A stretch of DNA of 64,000 nt from Achromobacter pestifer (GTDB taxonomy: Bacteria; Pseudomonadota; Gammaproteobacteria; Burkholderiales; Burkholderiaceae_B). The notes under the pieces are model-generated. The model had not been told where the DNA came from. It searched no databases and saw only the letters and a program-made list of their open reading frames with translations. Shown here piece by piece: positions 27,904 through 36,509 of this stretch. Within the stretch, counting starts at the first letter, position 1, and every line of letters starts with the position of its first letter. The position numbers and the translations under genes were made by a program. The stretch lies in the NCBI RefSeq assembly GCF_902859625.1, contig NZ_CADIJX010000005.1:496001-560000 (forward strand). Direction: 5' to 3'.

Positions 27904-27933
27904 AAGGCCAACCCTTCTGGGTTGGCCTTTTTT
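27904..27933 (+). terminator. Intrinsic terminator of tRNA-Ser
   Basis: Eleven-base perfect arms AAGGCCAACCC / GGGTTGGCCTT around TTCT, followed by a T-run, eight bases after the tRNA. Confidence 0.92.
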
Positions 27934-27962
27934 CGTTCAGGGATTCCAACCCGGGCGCCGCC

Positions 27963-28928
27963 TTATTCCTTGACCAACTCCACCCGCCGATTCTTGGCGC
28001 GGCCCTCTTCGGCGTCGTTGGACGCCACCGGCGCCAGCGACGCCACGCCCCTGGCGGACAGCCGGATGGCGGGAATCCGGTAGGATTCCGTCAGTGCCTT
28101 GACCACAGCATCCGCACGCTTTTGCGACAAGTCCATATTGCGGGCCAGACTGCCCTGGTTGTCGGTATGGCCGACGACGTAGACCTTGAGCGTAGGATTG
28201 GCCTGCAGAAGCTTGCCCATTTCGTCCAGCGCGGCCTTGGATTCCGCCTTGACGTCGGCCCTGTCGGTGTCGAAATACACGCCATAGACGGCGACCTTCC
28301 CGGACTCGGTCAGGGCCTTTTGCATTGCCGTTGCGTCGGGCAGGCTGACCTGGCCCGTCTGCATGGCCTTGACCTCGACGACCTGTAGGAACACGAGCGT
28401 GCGCTTGTTGGACTCGTCCTGCATCACATCCAGGAACGCAAAGACGTCGCCCGAGGGCGCTTCCTTTTTCGCCAGCACGACGTAGTACTTGCCGCCAAAG
28501 GCGGCATCGCCCTCGCCGGACGGGCGGACTTTGTCGCCGTTGAGGACGAAGGACTGGAAATCGCCCCCGCACTGCTCGTCGCCCTTGCACTCGAACACGG
28601 TCTTGAAGCCGCCCGCACGCACGGTGTCCTGGTAATTGCGGAAGACCTCAAGCGCGGACTTGTTGCCGTCGATGCGGTAGCCGATACGGGTGATCTTGCC
28701 TTCCAGCACCAAGGTCTTGGCCTCGGACTCTTTGGGGATGGCCTGGTCCGGCATCGCCGTCTCGTCGTAATCCAGTTGCTGGTAGGTATGGATTTCCGCG
28801 CCTGAGAAACGCCCCACCAGCGGATGGTCCTTGGACCCGGCCACGTCGGCCGCATGGCCCGGCAGCGCGACCGATGCCAATGCGGCGCCAAACAAGGCGA
28901 GAAGAACGATTCTTGCAGTACGTACCAT
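27963..28928 (-). CDS. OmpA-domain envelope protein (DUF4892-like N-terminus)
   Basis: 321 residues. A signal peptide (MVRTARIVLLALFGAALASVALPGHAA) leads into an unassigned domain (GSKDHPLVGRFSGAEI, YQQLDYDETAMP, two Cys in FECKGDEQCGGDF) resembling DUF4892, then a C-terminal OmpA/MotB peptidoglycan-binding domain from about residue 215: VYFDTDRADVKAESKAALDE, VVGHTDNQGSLARNMDLSQKRA and EEGRAKNRRVELV. It probably links outer membrane or periplasm to peptidoglycan. AGGAGG lies 11 bases before the ATG. The flavin reductase gene ends 52 bp upstream on the same strand. Confidence 0.88.
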   Translation of the reverse strand: MVRTARIVLLALFGAALASVALPGHAADVAGSKDHPLVGRFSGAEIHTYQQLDYDETAMPDQAIPKESEAKTLVLEGKITRIGYRIDGNKSALEVFRNYQDTVRAGGFKTVFECKGDEQCGGDFQSFVLNGDKVRPSGEGDAAFGGKYYVVLAKKEAPSGDVFAFLDVMQDESNKRTLVFLQVVEVKAMQTGQVSLPDATAMQKALTESGKVAVYGVYFDTDRADVKAESKAALDEMGKLLQANPTLKVYVVGHTDNQGSLARNMDLSQKRADAVVKALTESYRIPAIRLSARGVASLAPVASNDAEEGRAKNRRVELVKE

Positions 28929-28980
28929 CGGGGCGCGAGCCTCCTTGCGACGAAACCCTGGAAGGTGGACGTATTCTTCT

Positions 28981-29598
28981 TCAGGCCGGCGCCGTCGGCC
29001 GGGCCAACTGGAACAGGTCCGAGCTGCGAGCATACCAGCCGCCCCCATGCATGCGCGCGATCAACCCCATGGAAGGCGTGTCCATGTAGCCGCGCGCAGC
29101 GTCCTGCACATAGGCGTCATCGACGTAAGCCCCCAGGACCCGGCCGATCACCACGATCTGGCGCGGGCCGGTCACGACGGTTGCCTGGCTGACGCATTCC
29201 AGCGAAACCGGGCTGCCTTCGATGAGCGGCGGGCGCACATGGACGGCCGGCTTCGCGGTCAGGCCGGCCTTGGCCAGTTCATCCACGCCCGGCGCATAGT
29301 CCGCGCACGTCTGGTTCATCTGCTGCATCAAAGATTCCGGCACCAGGTTCACGACGAACTCGCCGTTCTCGATGATGTTGGCGCCCGTATCCTTGAATTC
29401 ACCGTTGGCGCGGCGCATCAGCCCGATGGCGACCGTCGGCGGCTGATGGCCCATGACATTGAAGAAACTGAACGGCGCCGCATTCACGATGCCCTCGCCC
29501 GATATCGTGGTGACCCACGCGATCGGGCGCGGTGTGACGGTCGACGTCAGCAGGTTGTAGACCGTCTGCGCCGGCAAGGCGCTGAAATCAAAATGCAT
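28981..29598 (-). CDS. Flavin reductase family protein (FMN-binding split barrel)
   Basis: A 205-residue split-barrel flavoprotein. VTPRPIAWVTTISGEGIVNAAPFSFFN is the FMN-binding N-terminal signature, with FVVNLVPESL and GRVLGAYVDD further on. Such proteins reduce free flavin for a monooxygenase or act directly as NADPH:FMN oxidoreductases. It begins 3 bp after the nitrilase stop, so the two are co-translated; the MFS carrier precedes them. A matching monooxygenase is not in the window. Confidence 0.9.
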   Translation of the reverse strand: MHFDFSALPAQTVYNLLTSTVTPRPIAWVTTISGEGIVNAAPFSFFNVMGHQPPTVAIGLMRRANGEFKDTGANIIENGEFVVNLVPESLMQQMNQTCADYAPGVDELAKAGLTAKPAVHVRPPLIEGSPVSLECVSQATVVTGPRQIVVIGRVLGAYVDDAYVQDAARGYMDTPSMGLIARMHGGGWYARSSDLFQLARPTAPA

Positions 29599-29601
29599 GG
29601 C

Positions 29602-30561
29602 TCAGGGCTCCTGTTGCCCAGTGGTGTTGATGGCGGACACGGCGCGCTTTTCGCGGGTGTCGACGTGCAGCTGGAAGACATCCGGCCGCGCATAGTGGCC
29701 GGACACGTCGAAGTCGTACTTGCCGCGCAGGATCTGGTTGGGATTGATGTCGGCGTACAAGATCGTTTCGTCAGAGAAATCCGGGCCAGCCAGCACTTCG
29801 CCCAACGGGTCGATGATGGCGCTGCCGCCACGCATCAGCACGGTGTCGGGGCTGTCACCCAACGCGCATTCAAAATCTTCCGGGTAGGCGTCGCGGCGCA
29901 GATGCTGGCAGGCAGTCAGCACGTAGCAGCGGCCTTCCAGCGCGATGTGGCGCATGCTGGGAATCCAGCTGTCGCGATCATCCGCGGTGGGCGCGCAATA
30001 GAGCGCCACGCCTTGGCTGTACATATACATGCGCAACATGGGCATGTAGTTTTCCCAGCAGATGACGGCGCCGATCTTGCCGTAGGGCGTGTCGAAGACC
30101 GGCATCGTCGAGCCATCGCCAAATCCCCAGATCAAGCGTTCGCCAGCCGTCGGCATCAGCTTGCGGTGCTTGCCGGCAAGCCCTTCCAGGCCGTTGAAGT
30201 ACAGCACGGTGCAGTACAGCGTGCCGCCATCGGCTTCGATGCAGCCCATCACGACAAAGCTGTCGGTGTCGGCCGCGGCCTGGGCCACCAGTGCGACCTC
30301 TTCGCCGTCCAGCCGGATGGCTTGCTGGTGATAGCTGGCGAAGGCGTCGCGGCCCTCGGGTTTGCGCATGCCGATCGGCGCCCCAAATGAATTGCCCTTG
30401 GGGTATCCGCCCAGGAAAGCTTCGGGGAACACCAGCACCCGGGCGCCCTGCTCCGCTGCCTGGCGGATCAGGGAGGCTGCCTTCTGGGCGCACGCCAGAC
30501 TGTCGGTCGGGATGGACGCCGCCTGGATGACGGCAGCCTTGAAACTCGATTGCACGGACAT
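29602..30561 (-). CDS. Nitrilase-type carbon-nitrogen hydrolase
   Basis: A 319-residue member of the nitrilase branch, which turns nitriles into acids and ammonia. The Glu-Lys-Cys triad is visible: E47 in FPEAFLGGYPKG, K134 in KHRKLMPT, C168 in CWENYMPMLR. The CWEN context and GERLIWGFGDGS are typical of true nitrilases (EC 3.5.5.1) rather than amidases. It lies between an MFS carrier gene and a flavin reductase gene with short gaps, which suggests uptake and degradation of a nitrile-containing compound. The natural substrate is unknown. Confidence 0.92.
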   Translation of the reverse strand: MSVQSSFKAAVIQAASIPTDSLACAQKAASLIRQAAEQGARVLVFPEAFLGGYPKGNSFGAPIGMRKPEGRDAFASYHQQAIRLDGEEVALVAQAAADTDSFVVMGCIEADGGTLYCTVLYFNGLEGLAGKHRKLMPTAGERLIWGFGDGSTMPVFDTPYGKIGAVICWENYMPMLRMYMYSQGVALYCAPTADDRDSWIPSMRHIALEGRCYVLTACQHLRRDAYPEDFECALGDSPDTVLMRGGSAIIDPLGEVLAGPDFSDETILYADINPNQILRGKYDFDVSGHYARPDVFQLHVDTREKRAVSAINTTGQQEP

Positions 30562-30577
30562 GTCTCTCCTCGCTTTT

Positions 30578-32230
30578 TTAGTGGATGGGGTCTTCGTCGA
30601 TGGCCTGGGGTCGCGGGTTCGGCAGGAACAGACTGCCGATGATGCCCACCACCACCATGACGACCACCGGATACATCAAACCGCCGAAGATATTGCCACT
30701 GGCCTGCGCCAGATAGGTGGCGGTAAACGGCACGATGCCGCCGAAGATGCCGGCACCGATGTGATACGGGAAGGATAGCGCGGTGTAGCGGATACGCGCC
30801 GGGAACAGCTCAACCAGATAGGACGCGACCGGGCCATAGACCATCGCGACAACCGCCGTCATCAACACCAGGATCAGGATGATGGTGGCCCGATCGACGC
30901 GCGCGGGGTCGGCGCGATCCGGGTAACCGGCCGCCGTCAAGGCGCTGGCGTAGCCCGCACGGTCAAAGCCGTTGACGGTGACGCCGCCCACGCTCATGGC
31001 GATTTCCTGTCCCGGCAGCGGCGCGGCATACTCAAAGTTGATGCCCTTGCCGACCAGGAATTTCTTGGCCTGCACGCATACCTTCTTGTGGTCGGCATGG
31101 CTGCCGATCATGGCGGCTTGCAGCCCGAAATCGCAGGCGCCACCGCTGGTGTCGGCATGGACGCGCACCGGCGTGCTTTGCATGGCTTGCGCCAGCGCCG
31201 GGTTGCCCGCCTTGAGCAGCACTTCAAACATGGAATGGTAGCCAAGGGCCGCGACGAAAAGGCCCACCATCATGATCCACTTGCGGCCGATGCGATCCGA
31301 CAGCCAGCCGAACAGCACGAAAGTCGGCGCTCCGATGATGAAGCCGATGAGGATCAGCGTGTAGACGCTAGTCTGGTCGATCTGCACGGCCTGTTGCAGG
31401 AAAATCATCACGTAGAACTGGCCCGTGAAGTAGGTCGCGCCCTGGCCAGCCGTGACGCCAATCAGTGCCAGCAGCACCAGCCGCAGGCTGGACCATTGGC
31501 CAAACGTCTCCTTGACGGGATTCTTGGACAGGCGGTTCTGCTGCTTCATCCGCGTGAAGACAGGCGATTCATGCAGCTTGGCGCGCACATAGATCGAAAT
31601 CGCCAGCATCACGATCGACAGGATGAACGGCAGCCGCCAGCCCCACTGGCGGAAGTCCTCGGCGCTCATCGCCGCCTGCGTGCACAGAATGACGATCAAC
31701 GACAGGATCAGGCCCGCCGACGAGGTGATCTGAATCCACCCGGTCAAGAGGCCGCGACGCTTGGGCTCGCAATGTTCGGCCACATAGATCACCGCGCCGC
31801 CGTATTCGCCGCCCACGGCTAGGCCCTGGATGACGCGCAGCGTCAGCAGCAGTATCCACGACAGGTGGCCCGCCGATTCATAGGTGGGCAGGCAGCCGAT
31901 CAGCACCGTCGCCCCGCCCATCATCACCACCGTGATCAGGAACGTGTACTTGCGGCCCAGCTTGTCGCCCAGGTAGCCGAACATCACGGCGCCCAGCGGA
32001 CGGATGATGAAACCCACGGCCAACGCACCCAATGCGGCCAGCAGCGCCACGGTGGGATTGTCCTGCGGGAACAGCACCTGGCTCATGAAGACGGCCAAGG
32101 TCCCGTAGATGAAAAAGTCGTACCACTCGAACAAGGTGCCCAAGGTCGAGGCCACCACCACCTGGCGTTCCTCTTTTCTGCTGAGCGCCGCCCCGGCGCC
32201 AATCCGCTGCATTGCAACATTCGCTTCCAT
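30578..32230 (-). CDS. MFS transporter, metabolite:H+ symporter type, with extracytoplasmic insert
   Basis: A 550-residue major-facilitator carrier of the MHS group. LGTLFEWYDFFIYGTLA is the MHS signature in TM1, followed by GYLGDKLGRKYTF and WLLLTLRVIQGLAVGGEYGG-like segments. About residues 345-430, between TM8/9 and the next helices, hold a hydrophilic insert with two Cys (GGACDFG and KKVCVQAKKFLV) and a folded-domain look. Such inserts occur in some Burkholderiales MHS proteins, as I recall. It is first of the unit MFS-nitrilase-flavin reductase and is divergent from the IclR gene, which probably controls it. Confidence 0.92.
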   Translation of the reverse strand: MEANVAMQRIGAGAALSRKEERQVVVASTLGTLFEWYDFFIYGTLAVFMSQVLFPQDNPTVALLAALGALAVGFIIRPLGAVMFGYLGDKLGRKYTFLITVVMMGGATVLIGCLPTYESAGHLSWILLLTLRVIQGLAVGGEYGGAVIYVAEHCEPKRRGLLTGWIQITSSAGLILSLIVILCTQAAMSAEDFRQWGWRLPFILSIVMLAISIYVRAKLHESPVFTRMKQQNRLSKNPVKETFGQWSSLRLVLLALIGVTAGQGATYFTGQFYVMIFLQQAVQIDQTSVYTLILIGFIIGAPTFVLFGWLSDRIGRKWIMMVGLFVAALGYHSMFEVLLKAGNPALAQAMQSTPVRVHADTSGGACDFGLQAAMIGSHADHKKVCVQAKKFLVGKGINFEYAAPLPGQEIAMSVGGVTVNGFDRAGYASALTAAGYPDRADPARVDRATIILILVLMTAVVAMVYGPVASYLVELFPARIRYTALSFPYHIGAGIFGGIVPFTATYLAQASGNIFGGLMYPVVVMVVVGIIGSLFLPNPRPQAIDEDPIH

Positions 32231-32256
32231 GCTTGCATTCCCCGATCTTTTTTAGA

Positions 32257-32285
32257 TTGATACCGCTGTATGCATTAACTATTAT
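32257..32285 (+). promoter_or_regulatory. Promoter for the IclR gene within a divergent operator region
   Basis: TTGATA (32257-32262), 17 bases, TATTAT (32280-32285) point toward the IclR gene. TTGATA and TATCAA (32283-32288) also form an inverted pair, so the site could bind the regulator and control both directions. Confidence 0.5.
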
Positions 32286-32402
32286 CAAACGCACAGCAGG
32301 ACGGGAAACAGCTAGGGGAAACCCGGCGGACCCGTCCCCAGCCGGGAAAGAAGGCGATCGACCCGCTGCTACACTGCCGCCAAACACACCGTGGAGACAG
32401 TG

Positions 32403-33251
32403 ATGGCAAGGCCCGCCGGCAAGGTTGAAAAGAACGCGGAACAGACGCCGACCGCTGCGCGCAGGGGCATCCAGTCCATCGAAGTGGGGTTCCGGATACT
32501 GGACGTGATCCGCAAGACCGGCCGCCCCATGCCGCTGAAGGAAATTGCCGACGCCTGCGAGCTGACCGTGCCGAACGTGCACTACTACCTGGTCAGCTTC
32601 CAAAAGGTGGGCGTGGTGCAGCAACATGCGGACACCGGCCACTACGGACTGGGGCCTTACGCCTTGCGGCTGGGCCTGGCGGCCCTGGAGCAATTCGACG
32701 TGTTCACCACGGCCCGGCCCATCATGGCCGAAGTGGCCGCGATTACCGGGCACACCGTGTTCCTGGGTGTCTGGGGCAATAAGGGGCCCACGATCGTCTA
32801 TCGCGTGGAAGGCAGCCGCAGCCGCCCATTGCTGGAATTGCGCGTCGGCAGCGTGATGCCGCTGTTGTCGTCCGCGCTGGGCCGCAATTTCCTGGCCCAT
32901 CTGCCCGACGCCCTGACCCGCGACCTGCTGGAGCAGGAATTGGCCTCGTCGGTACCCGAAAGCCATGGCGGCGCACCGGGCAATTCCTACACGATGAAAG
33001 ACGTGCAGGCGATCCGCGACGAAGTGCAGAAGCACCACCTGAGCCGATGCCGCCACGCCTTGCTGCCGCACTTCACGTCGCTATCGGCGCCCATCTTCGA
33101 CATGCTGGGCGAAATGACGGCGGCCATCACCTTGATGGGGCCGGTGGGCGCCATCGACGATGACCTGGAATCCGGGACCGCCCGGCTGCTCAGGGAGAAA
33201 GCCCGCTCGATTTCAGCAACGGCGGGCTGGGTCGATCCGGACTCGCGCTAG
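32403..33251 (+). CDS. IclR-family transcriptional regulator
   Basis: About 282 residues. The N-terminal winged helix (GIQSIEVGFRILDVIRKTGR, PLKEIADACELTVPNVHYYL, KVGVVQQHADTGHYGLG) covers about residues 20-95, and the GAF-like effector domain follows (FDVFTTARPIMAEVAAITGHTVFLGVWG). The ATG at 32403 has GGAG six bases upstream; a GTG four codons earlier is also possible. It is divergent from the MFS-nitrilase-flavin reductase genes, its probable targets. Confidence 0.93.
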   Translation: MARPAGKVEKNAEQTPTAARRGIQSIEVGFRILDVIRKTGRPMPLKEIADACELTVPNVHYYLVSFQKVGVVQQHADTGHYGLGPYALRLGLAALEQFDVFTTARPIMAEVAAITGHTVFLGVWGNKGPTIVYRVEGSRSRPLLELRVGSVMPLLSSALGRNFLAHLPDALTRDLLEQELASSVPESHGGAPGNSYTMKDVQAIRDEVQKHHLSRCRHALLPHFTSLSAPIFDMLGEMTAAITLMGPVGAIDDDLESGTARLLREKARSISATAGWVDPDSR

Positions 33252-33294
33252 CGCCGCAGCCTTTGCAGACGCGCGTCGCGGGCGCGACACCGCG

Positions 33295-34275
33295 TCAGCT
33301 TTCGACGACAATCTTCGCGTCTTTGATTGTCTTGGCGTATTTCTGCTGCTCCTGCGTCATGAAATCGGCAAAGCGCTGCACGCTGCCGCCGCCGTCCTCC
33401 GCCCCCACCTGCGCCAGTTTTTCCTGCACGTCCGCCATGGCCAGCACGCGGTCGATATCGCGGTTCATGCGCTGGACCAGCGCATCGGGCATCTTGCCCG
33501 GCCCCACCATGCCGAACCAGATGCTGGCCTCGAAACCTGGATAACCCTGTTCGGCCACCGTCGGCACATTTGGCTGACTTTTGGAACGCCGCTGTAGCGT
33601 CTGCGCCAGCGCAATGACCTTGCCCGATTGAAGCAACGGCGTCGCGGTCGTCATGCCCTCGAAGCAATACTGCACGTGGCCGCCCATCAGGTCGTTCATC
33701 AACGGCGCGGAACCTTTGTACGGCACGTGCAGCACATCGATGCCCGCGCGGGCCTTGAAGATCTCCAACGCCAGATGCTGTGCGGACCCCGCGCCCGCCG
33801 AACCGAACACGATCTTGCCCGGCTGCGCCTGGCAAAGCTTGACCAGGTCAGGCAGGGTCTTGGCGGGTTGCGAGGCGCCGCCGATCAGGATGGTGGGCGT
33901 CTTGCCGACCAGCGCGATGGGCGAAAAATCGCGGTCCACCGAGTAGGCCAGTTTGGGTTGCAGGCCAGGGGCGATGCCGTGGCTGTTCACGTGCGCCATC
34001 AACAAGGTGTTGCCGTCGTTGGGTTGGCGGGCGACCTGCTCGGCGGCAATGATGCCGGCGGCGCCCGCGCGGTTCTCCACGATGACGGGGATATTCCACA
34101 TCACGCCCAACTTCTGTCCCAGCAAGCGCGCCAGCACGTCGGTGCCCCCGCCGGCGGGAAAGCCCACCACGATCTTCACGGGGCCCGACGGCAGGTCTTG
34201 CGCCAGCGCGGAGGCCGGCAAGACGAGCCCAACCCCGAGCGCCGCGGCGCCGGTCATGAATTGCCTGCGTTGCAT
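33295..34275 (-). CDS. Bug/TctC-type periplasmic solute-binding protein
   Basis: 326 residues. The leader MQRRQFMTGAAALGVGLVLP has twin arginines before a hydrophobic stretch ending ALAQ, so Tat export is possible. PVKIVVGFPAGGGTDVLARL is the Bug ligand loop, and QHLALEIFKARAGIDVLHVPYKG is the usual middle segment. It begins 60 bp after the enolase-family gene ends on the same strand, so it likely binds the acid sugar or related carboxylate used by that enzyme. Confidence 0.93.
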   Translation of the reverse strand: MQRRQFMTGAAALGVGLVLPASALAQDLPSGPVKIVVGFPAGGGTDVLARLLGQKLGVMWNIPVIVENRAGAAGIIAAEQVARQPNDGNTLLMAHVNSHGIAPGLQPKLAYSVDRDFSPIALVGKTPTILIGGASQPAKTLPDLVKLCQAQPGKIVFGSAGAGSAQHLALEIFKARAGIDVLHVPYKGSAPLMNDLMGGHVQYCFEGMTTATPLLQSGKVIALAQTLQRRSKSQPNVPTVAEQGYPGFEASIWFGMVGPGKMPDALVQRMNRDIDRVLAMADVQEKLAQVGAEDGGGSVQRFADFMTQEQQKYAKTIKDAKIVVES

Positions 34276-34335
34276 TCTTGTCTCCTCGCGCCGGTCCCGT
34301 AGGCCGGCGACTGTTTTTAGGGAAGCACTGCCTGC

Positions 34336-35463
34336 TTAACGACTAACGCGGGTCCATTTTCCGTAGCGTTGGACCATGCTTTCTTCAAACCCGAAGCCCA
34401 GTCCCGGCTCCTGATGCAACACCACGCGCCCTTGCTTGTGGGTCAGTTGACGATCGACCAGCTTGCGGAAATTCAGCACCTGATCATCCCAGAAGAACTC
34501 CACGTATCGCGCGTTCGGCGTGGCCGCGACCAGCGGCGCATGCACGTCGTGGAACCAGTGCGGGCAGACGACCACGCCATAGCTGGCGGCGGTGGCGGCG
34601 ATGCGCTTCCATTCGGTGATGCCGCCGCACACGGCCGCATCCGTCTGCAAGATGCCGGCCGCGCCCTTGTCCAGCAATTCCTTGTGATACCAGCGGCCGT
34701 AGCCGATTTCAGCGGTGGCGATCGGCAGATGTGTCAGGCGTGCCAGCTTGGCATGGCTGTCGATATCGTCCGGGCCAAAGGGTTCTTCGATGAAATAGGG
34801 TTCGTATTGCTCGAAGCGGCGAATGTACTGCATGGCCTGAGTCACGTCCTGCCAGGCGTTGTTGCAGTCCATCATCAGTTCGACGTCCGGGCCAACAGCC
34901 TCGCGCGCGGCCTTCAAGCGCGCCTCTTCCTCGCGCGGCGACAGGCGGCCGGTCTTCATCTTGACGGCGCGGAAGCCCTTCTCCACATAGCTGGCCATTT
35001 CTTCGCCCAGATGCTGCGGCGTCTTGCCATCCAGGTAATAACCGCCGCTGGCGTAGGCGGGCACGGTTTCCAGTTCAACCGCCCCCAGGAACTTGTGCAG
35101 CGGCAGGCCGGCCGTCTTGGAATTCAAGTCCCACAGTGCGATATCCAACGCGCTCAAGGCGCGCATCACGGTGCCCTGGCGGCCTTGCAGCAGCGCCTCT
35201 TGATACATGGTTTGCCACAGGCCTTCCACGGCATGCGAATCCTTGCCCAACAGGACCGGGCCCAGCAGGCTTTGCACGGCGGCTTCAAAGATGGCCCCGC
35301 CCGCGCTGCCGATGTAGCAGAAGCCGATGCCTTCCACGCCGTCGGTGGAGCGCACCTTGACCAGGCCGTAGTGCCGCGTGGAAACGGTGCGGTTCGAGAA
35401 CGAAGTGACTTTGTCCAACGGCACCGCGGCGGCGCATACGTCGATGGATTCAATAATGGGCAC
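34336..35463 (-). CDS. Mandelate racemase/muconate lactonizing enzyme superfamily, MR subgroup
   Basis: A 375-residue enolase-superfamily protein starting at GTG with AAGGAG seven bases upstream. The catalytic set is complete: K168-x-K170 (VKMKTG), metal ligands D199 (MMDCNNAW), E226 (FIEEPF) and E252 (TAEIGYG), and the D275/H302 dyad (QTDAAVCGG; CPHWFHDVH). The His-Asp dyad with KxK puts it in the mandelate-racemase subgroup, whose members are mostly acid-sugar dehydratases or racemases. It is divergent from the LysR gene at 35625 and followed by a Bug gene. Confidence 0.93.
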   Translation of the reverse strand: MPIIESIDVCAAAVPLDKVTSFSNRTVSTRHYGLVKVRSTDGVEGIGFCYIGSAGGAIFEAAVQSLLGPVLLGKDSHAVEGLWQTMYQEALLQGRQGTVMRALSALDIALWDLNSKTAGLPLHKFLGAVELETVPAYASGGYYLDGKTPQHLGEEMASYVEKGFRAVKMKTGRLSPREEEARLKAAREAVGPDVELMMDCNNAWQDVTQAMQYIRRFEQYEPYFIEEPFGPDDIDSHAKLARLTHLPIATAEIGYGRWYHKELLDKGAAGILQTDAAVCGGITEWKRIAATAASYGVVVCPHWFHDVHAPLVAATPNARYVEFFWDDQVLNFRKLVDRQLTHKQGRVVLHQEPGLGFGFEESMVQRYGKWTRVSR

Positions 35464-35624
35464 GGCAGGCTCCTTGATAAGGGGAAATTCCGACAGGCGG
35501 TGCCAGCGCGTCTTGCGCCGGCTGAATGCTCTGGACGTATTCTTCCCTTGACCAAAGAAAACAACAATTATCGTCACCCATCTTTAGAATATGGATATTC
35601 CATCTTCCCGAAAGGCGTGCCGCC

Positions 35625-36509
35625 GTGGACTCCCGCTTTCTCCAAACCTATGTGCATGTGGTGGAACTGGGTTCCATCGCCCAGGCCGCCCGGCACCAGG
35701 GGCTAACGCCCGCGACCGTGCAGCAGCGGTTGCGCGCGCTGGAAGGGGACGTAGGCAGCGCACTGATCGCCCGTTCTGGACGCACCGTCAAACCCACGCC
35801 CGCCGGCCTGCGCATCCTTGAACGTGCCCGCCACATCTTGCGCGACGTTCGGGATTTGCGTTCGGCCGCCAGCGACACCGACCTGCCCGCCGGCCCCTTG
35901 CGGCTGGGTGCCACGCCGACCGCGCTCACCGGCATCATGCCCCCGGTATTGCGCACTTGGGTCGCGCGCCATCCGCACATCGAAATCTATATCGAACCCG
36001 CGCCCACCACCCTGCTGTACAGCAAGGTGCTGTCTGGCGAACTGGACGGCGCGCTGCTGGTGCATCCGCTGTTTTCAATCCCCAAGACCTGTGTCTGGCG
36101 CGACTTGCGCCACGAACCCCTGGTGCTGGTCACCCCGGCCGACATGAAAGTGCGCGACGCGCTGGCGGTGCTCGCGCGCGAACCCTATATCTGCTATGAC
36201 CGCAGCGTCGTGGGCGGCAAGATGGCGGATGATTATCTGCGGGCGCGCAATCTGCGGCCCCAGGTGCGTTTTGAGCTCGATGGAATCGATTCCATCGCCA
36301 AGCTGGTGTCTGAAGGATTGGGGGTGGCGCTGTTGCCAGACTGGGCCACCACCGGCACGCCACTGGCGGAAGTCAGGCGCTGGCCGCTGCCAGCGCCCTG
36401 CCCGGTGCGCACGGTCGGCGCAATCTGGCTACGCGCTGGCGTCCGATCGGAACTGATGCGGGCCTTCGTGGAACTGACCGAATCGCAGCTCGGCCTGTCC
36501 CAGACTTAG
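35625..36509 (+). CDS. LysR-family transcriptional regulator
   Basis: A 294-residue regulator starting at GTG: VDSRFLQTYVHVVELGSIAQ is the first helix pair and TPATVQQRLRALEGDVG the recognition helix. The effector domain follows. The start has AAAGG ten bases upstream; a longer frame from 35526 adds 33 residues outside the fold. Divergent from the enolase-family gene, and its stop codon overlaps that of the convergent amidohydrolase by two bases. It probably regulates the enolase-Bug genes and perhaps the amidohydrolase. Confidence 0.93.
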   Translation: MDSRFLQTYVHVVELGSIAQAARHQGLTPATVQQRLRALEGDVGSALIARSGRTVKPTPAGLRILERARHILRDVRDLRSAASDTDLPAGPLRLGATPTALTGIMPPVLRTWVARHPHIEIYIEPAPTTLLYSKVLSGELDGALLVHPLFSIPKTCVWRDLRHEPLVLVTPADMKVRDALAVLAREPYICYDRSVVGGKMADDYLRARNLRPQVRFELDGIDSIAKLVSEGLGVALLPDWATTGTPLAEVRRWPLPAPCPVRTVGAIWLRAGVRSELMRAFVELTESQLGLSQT

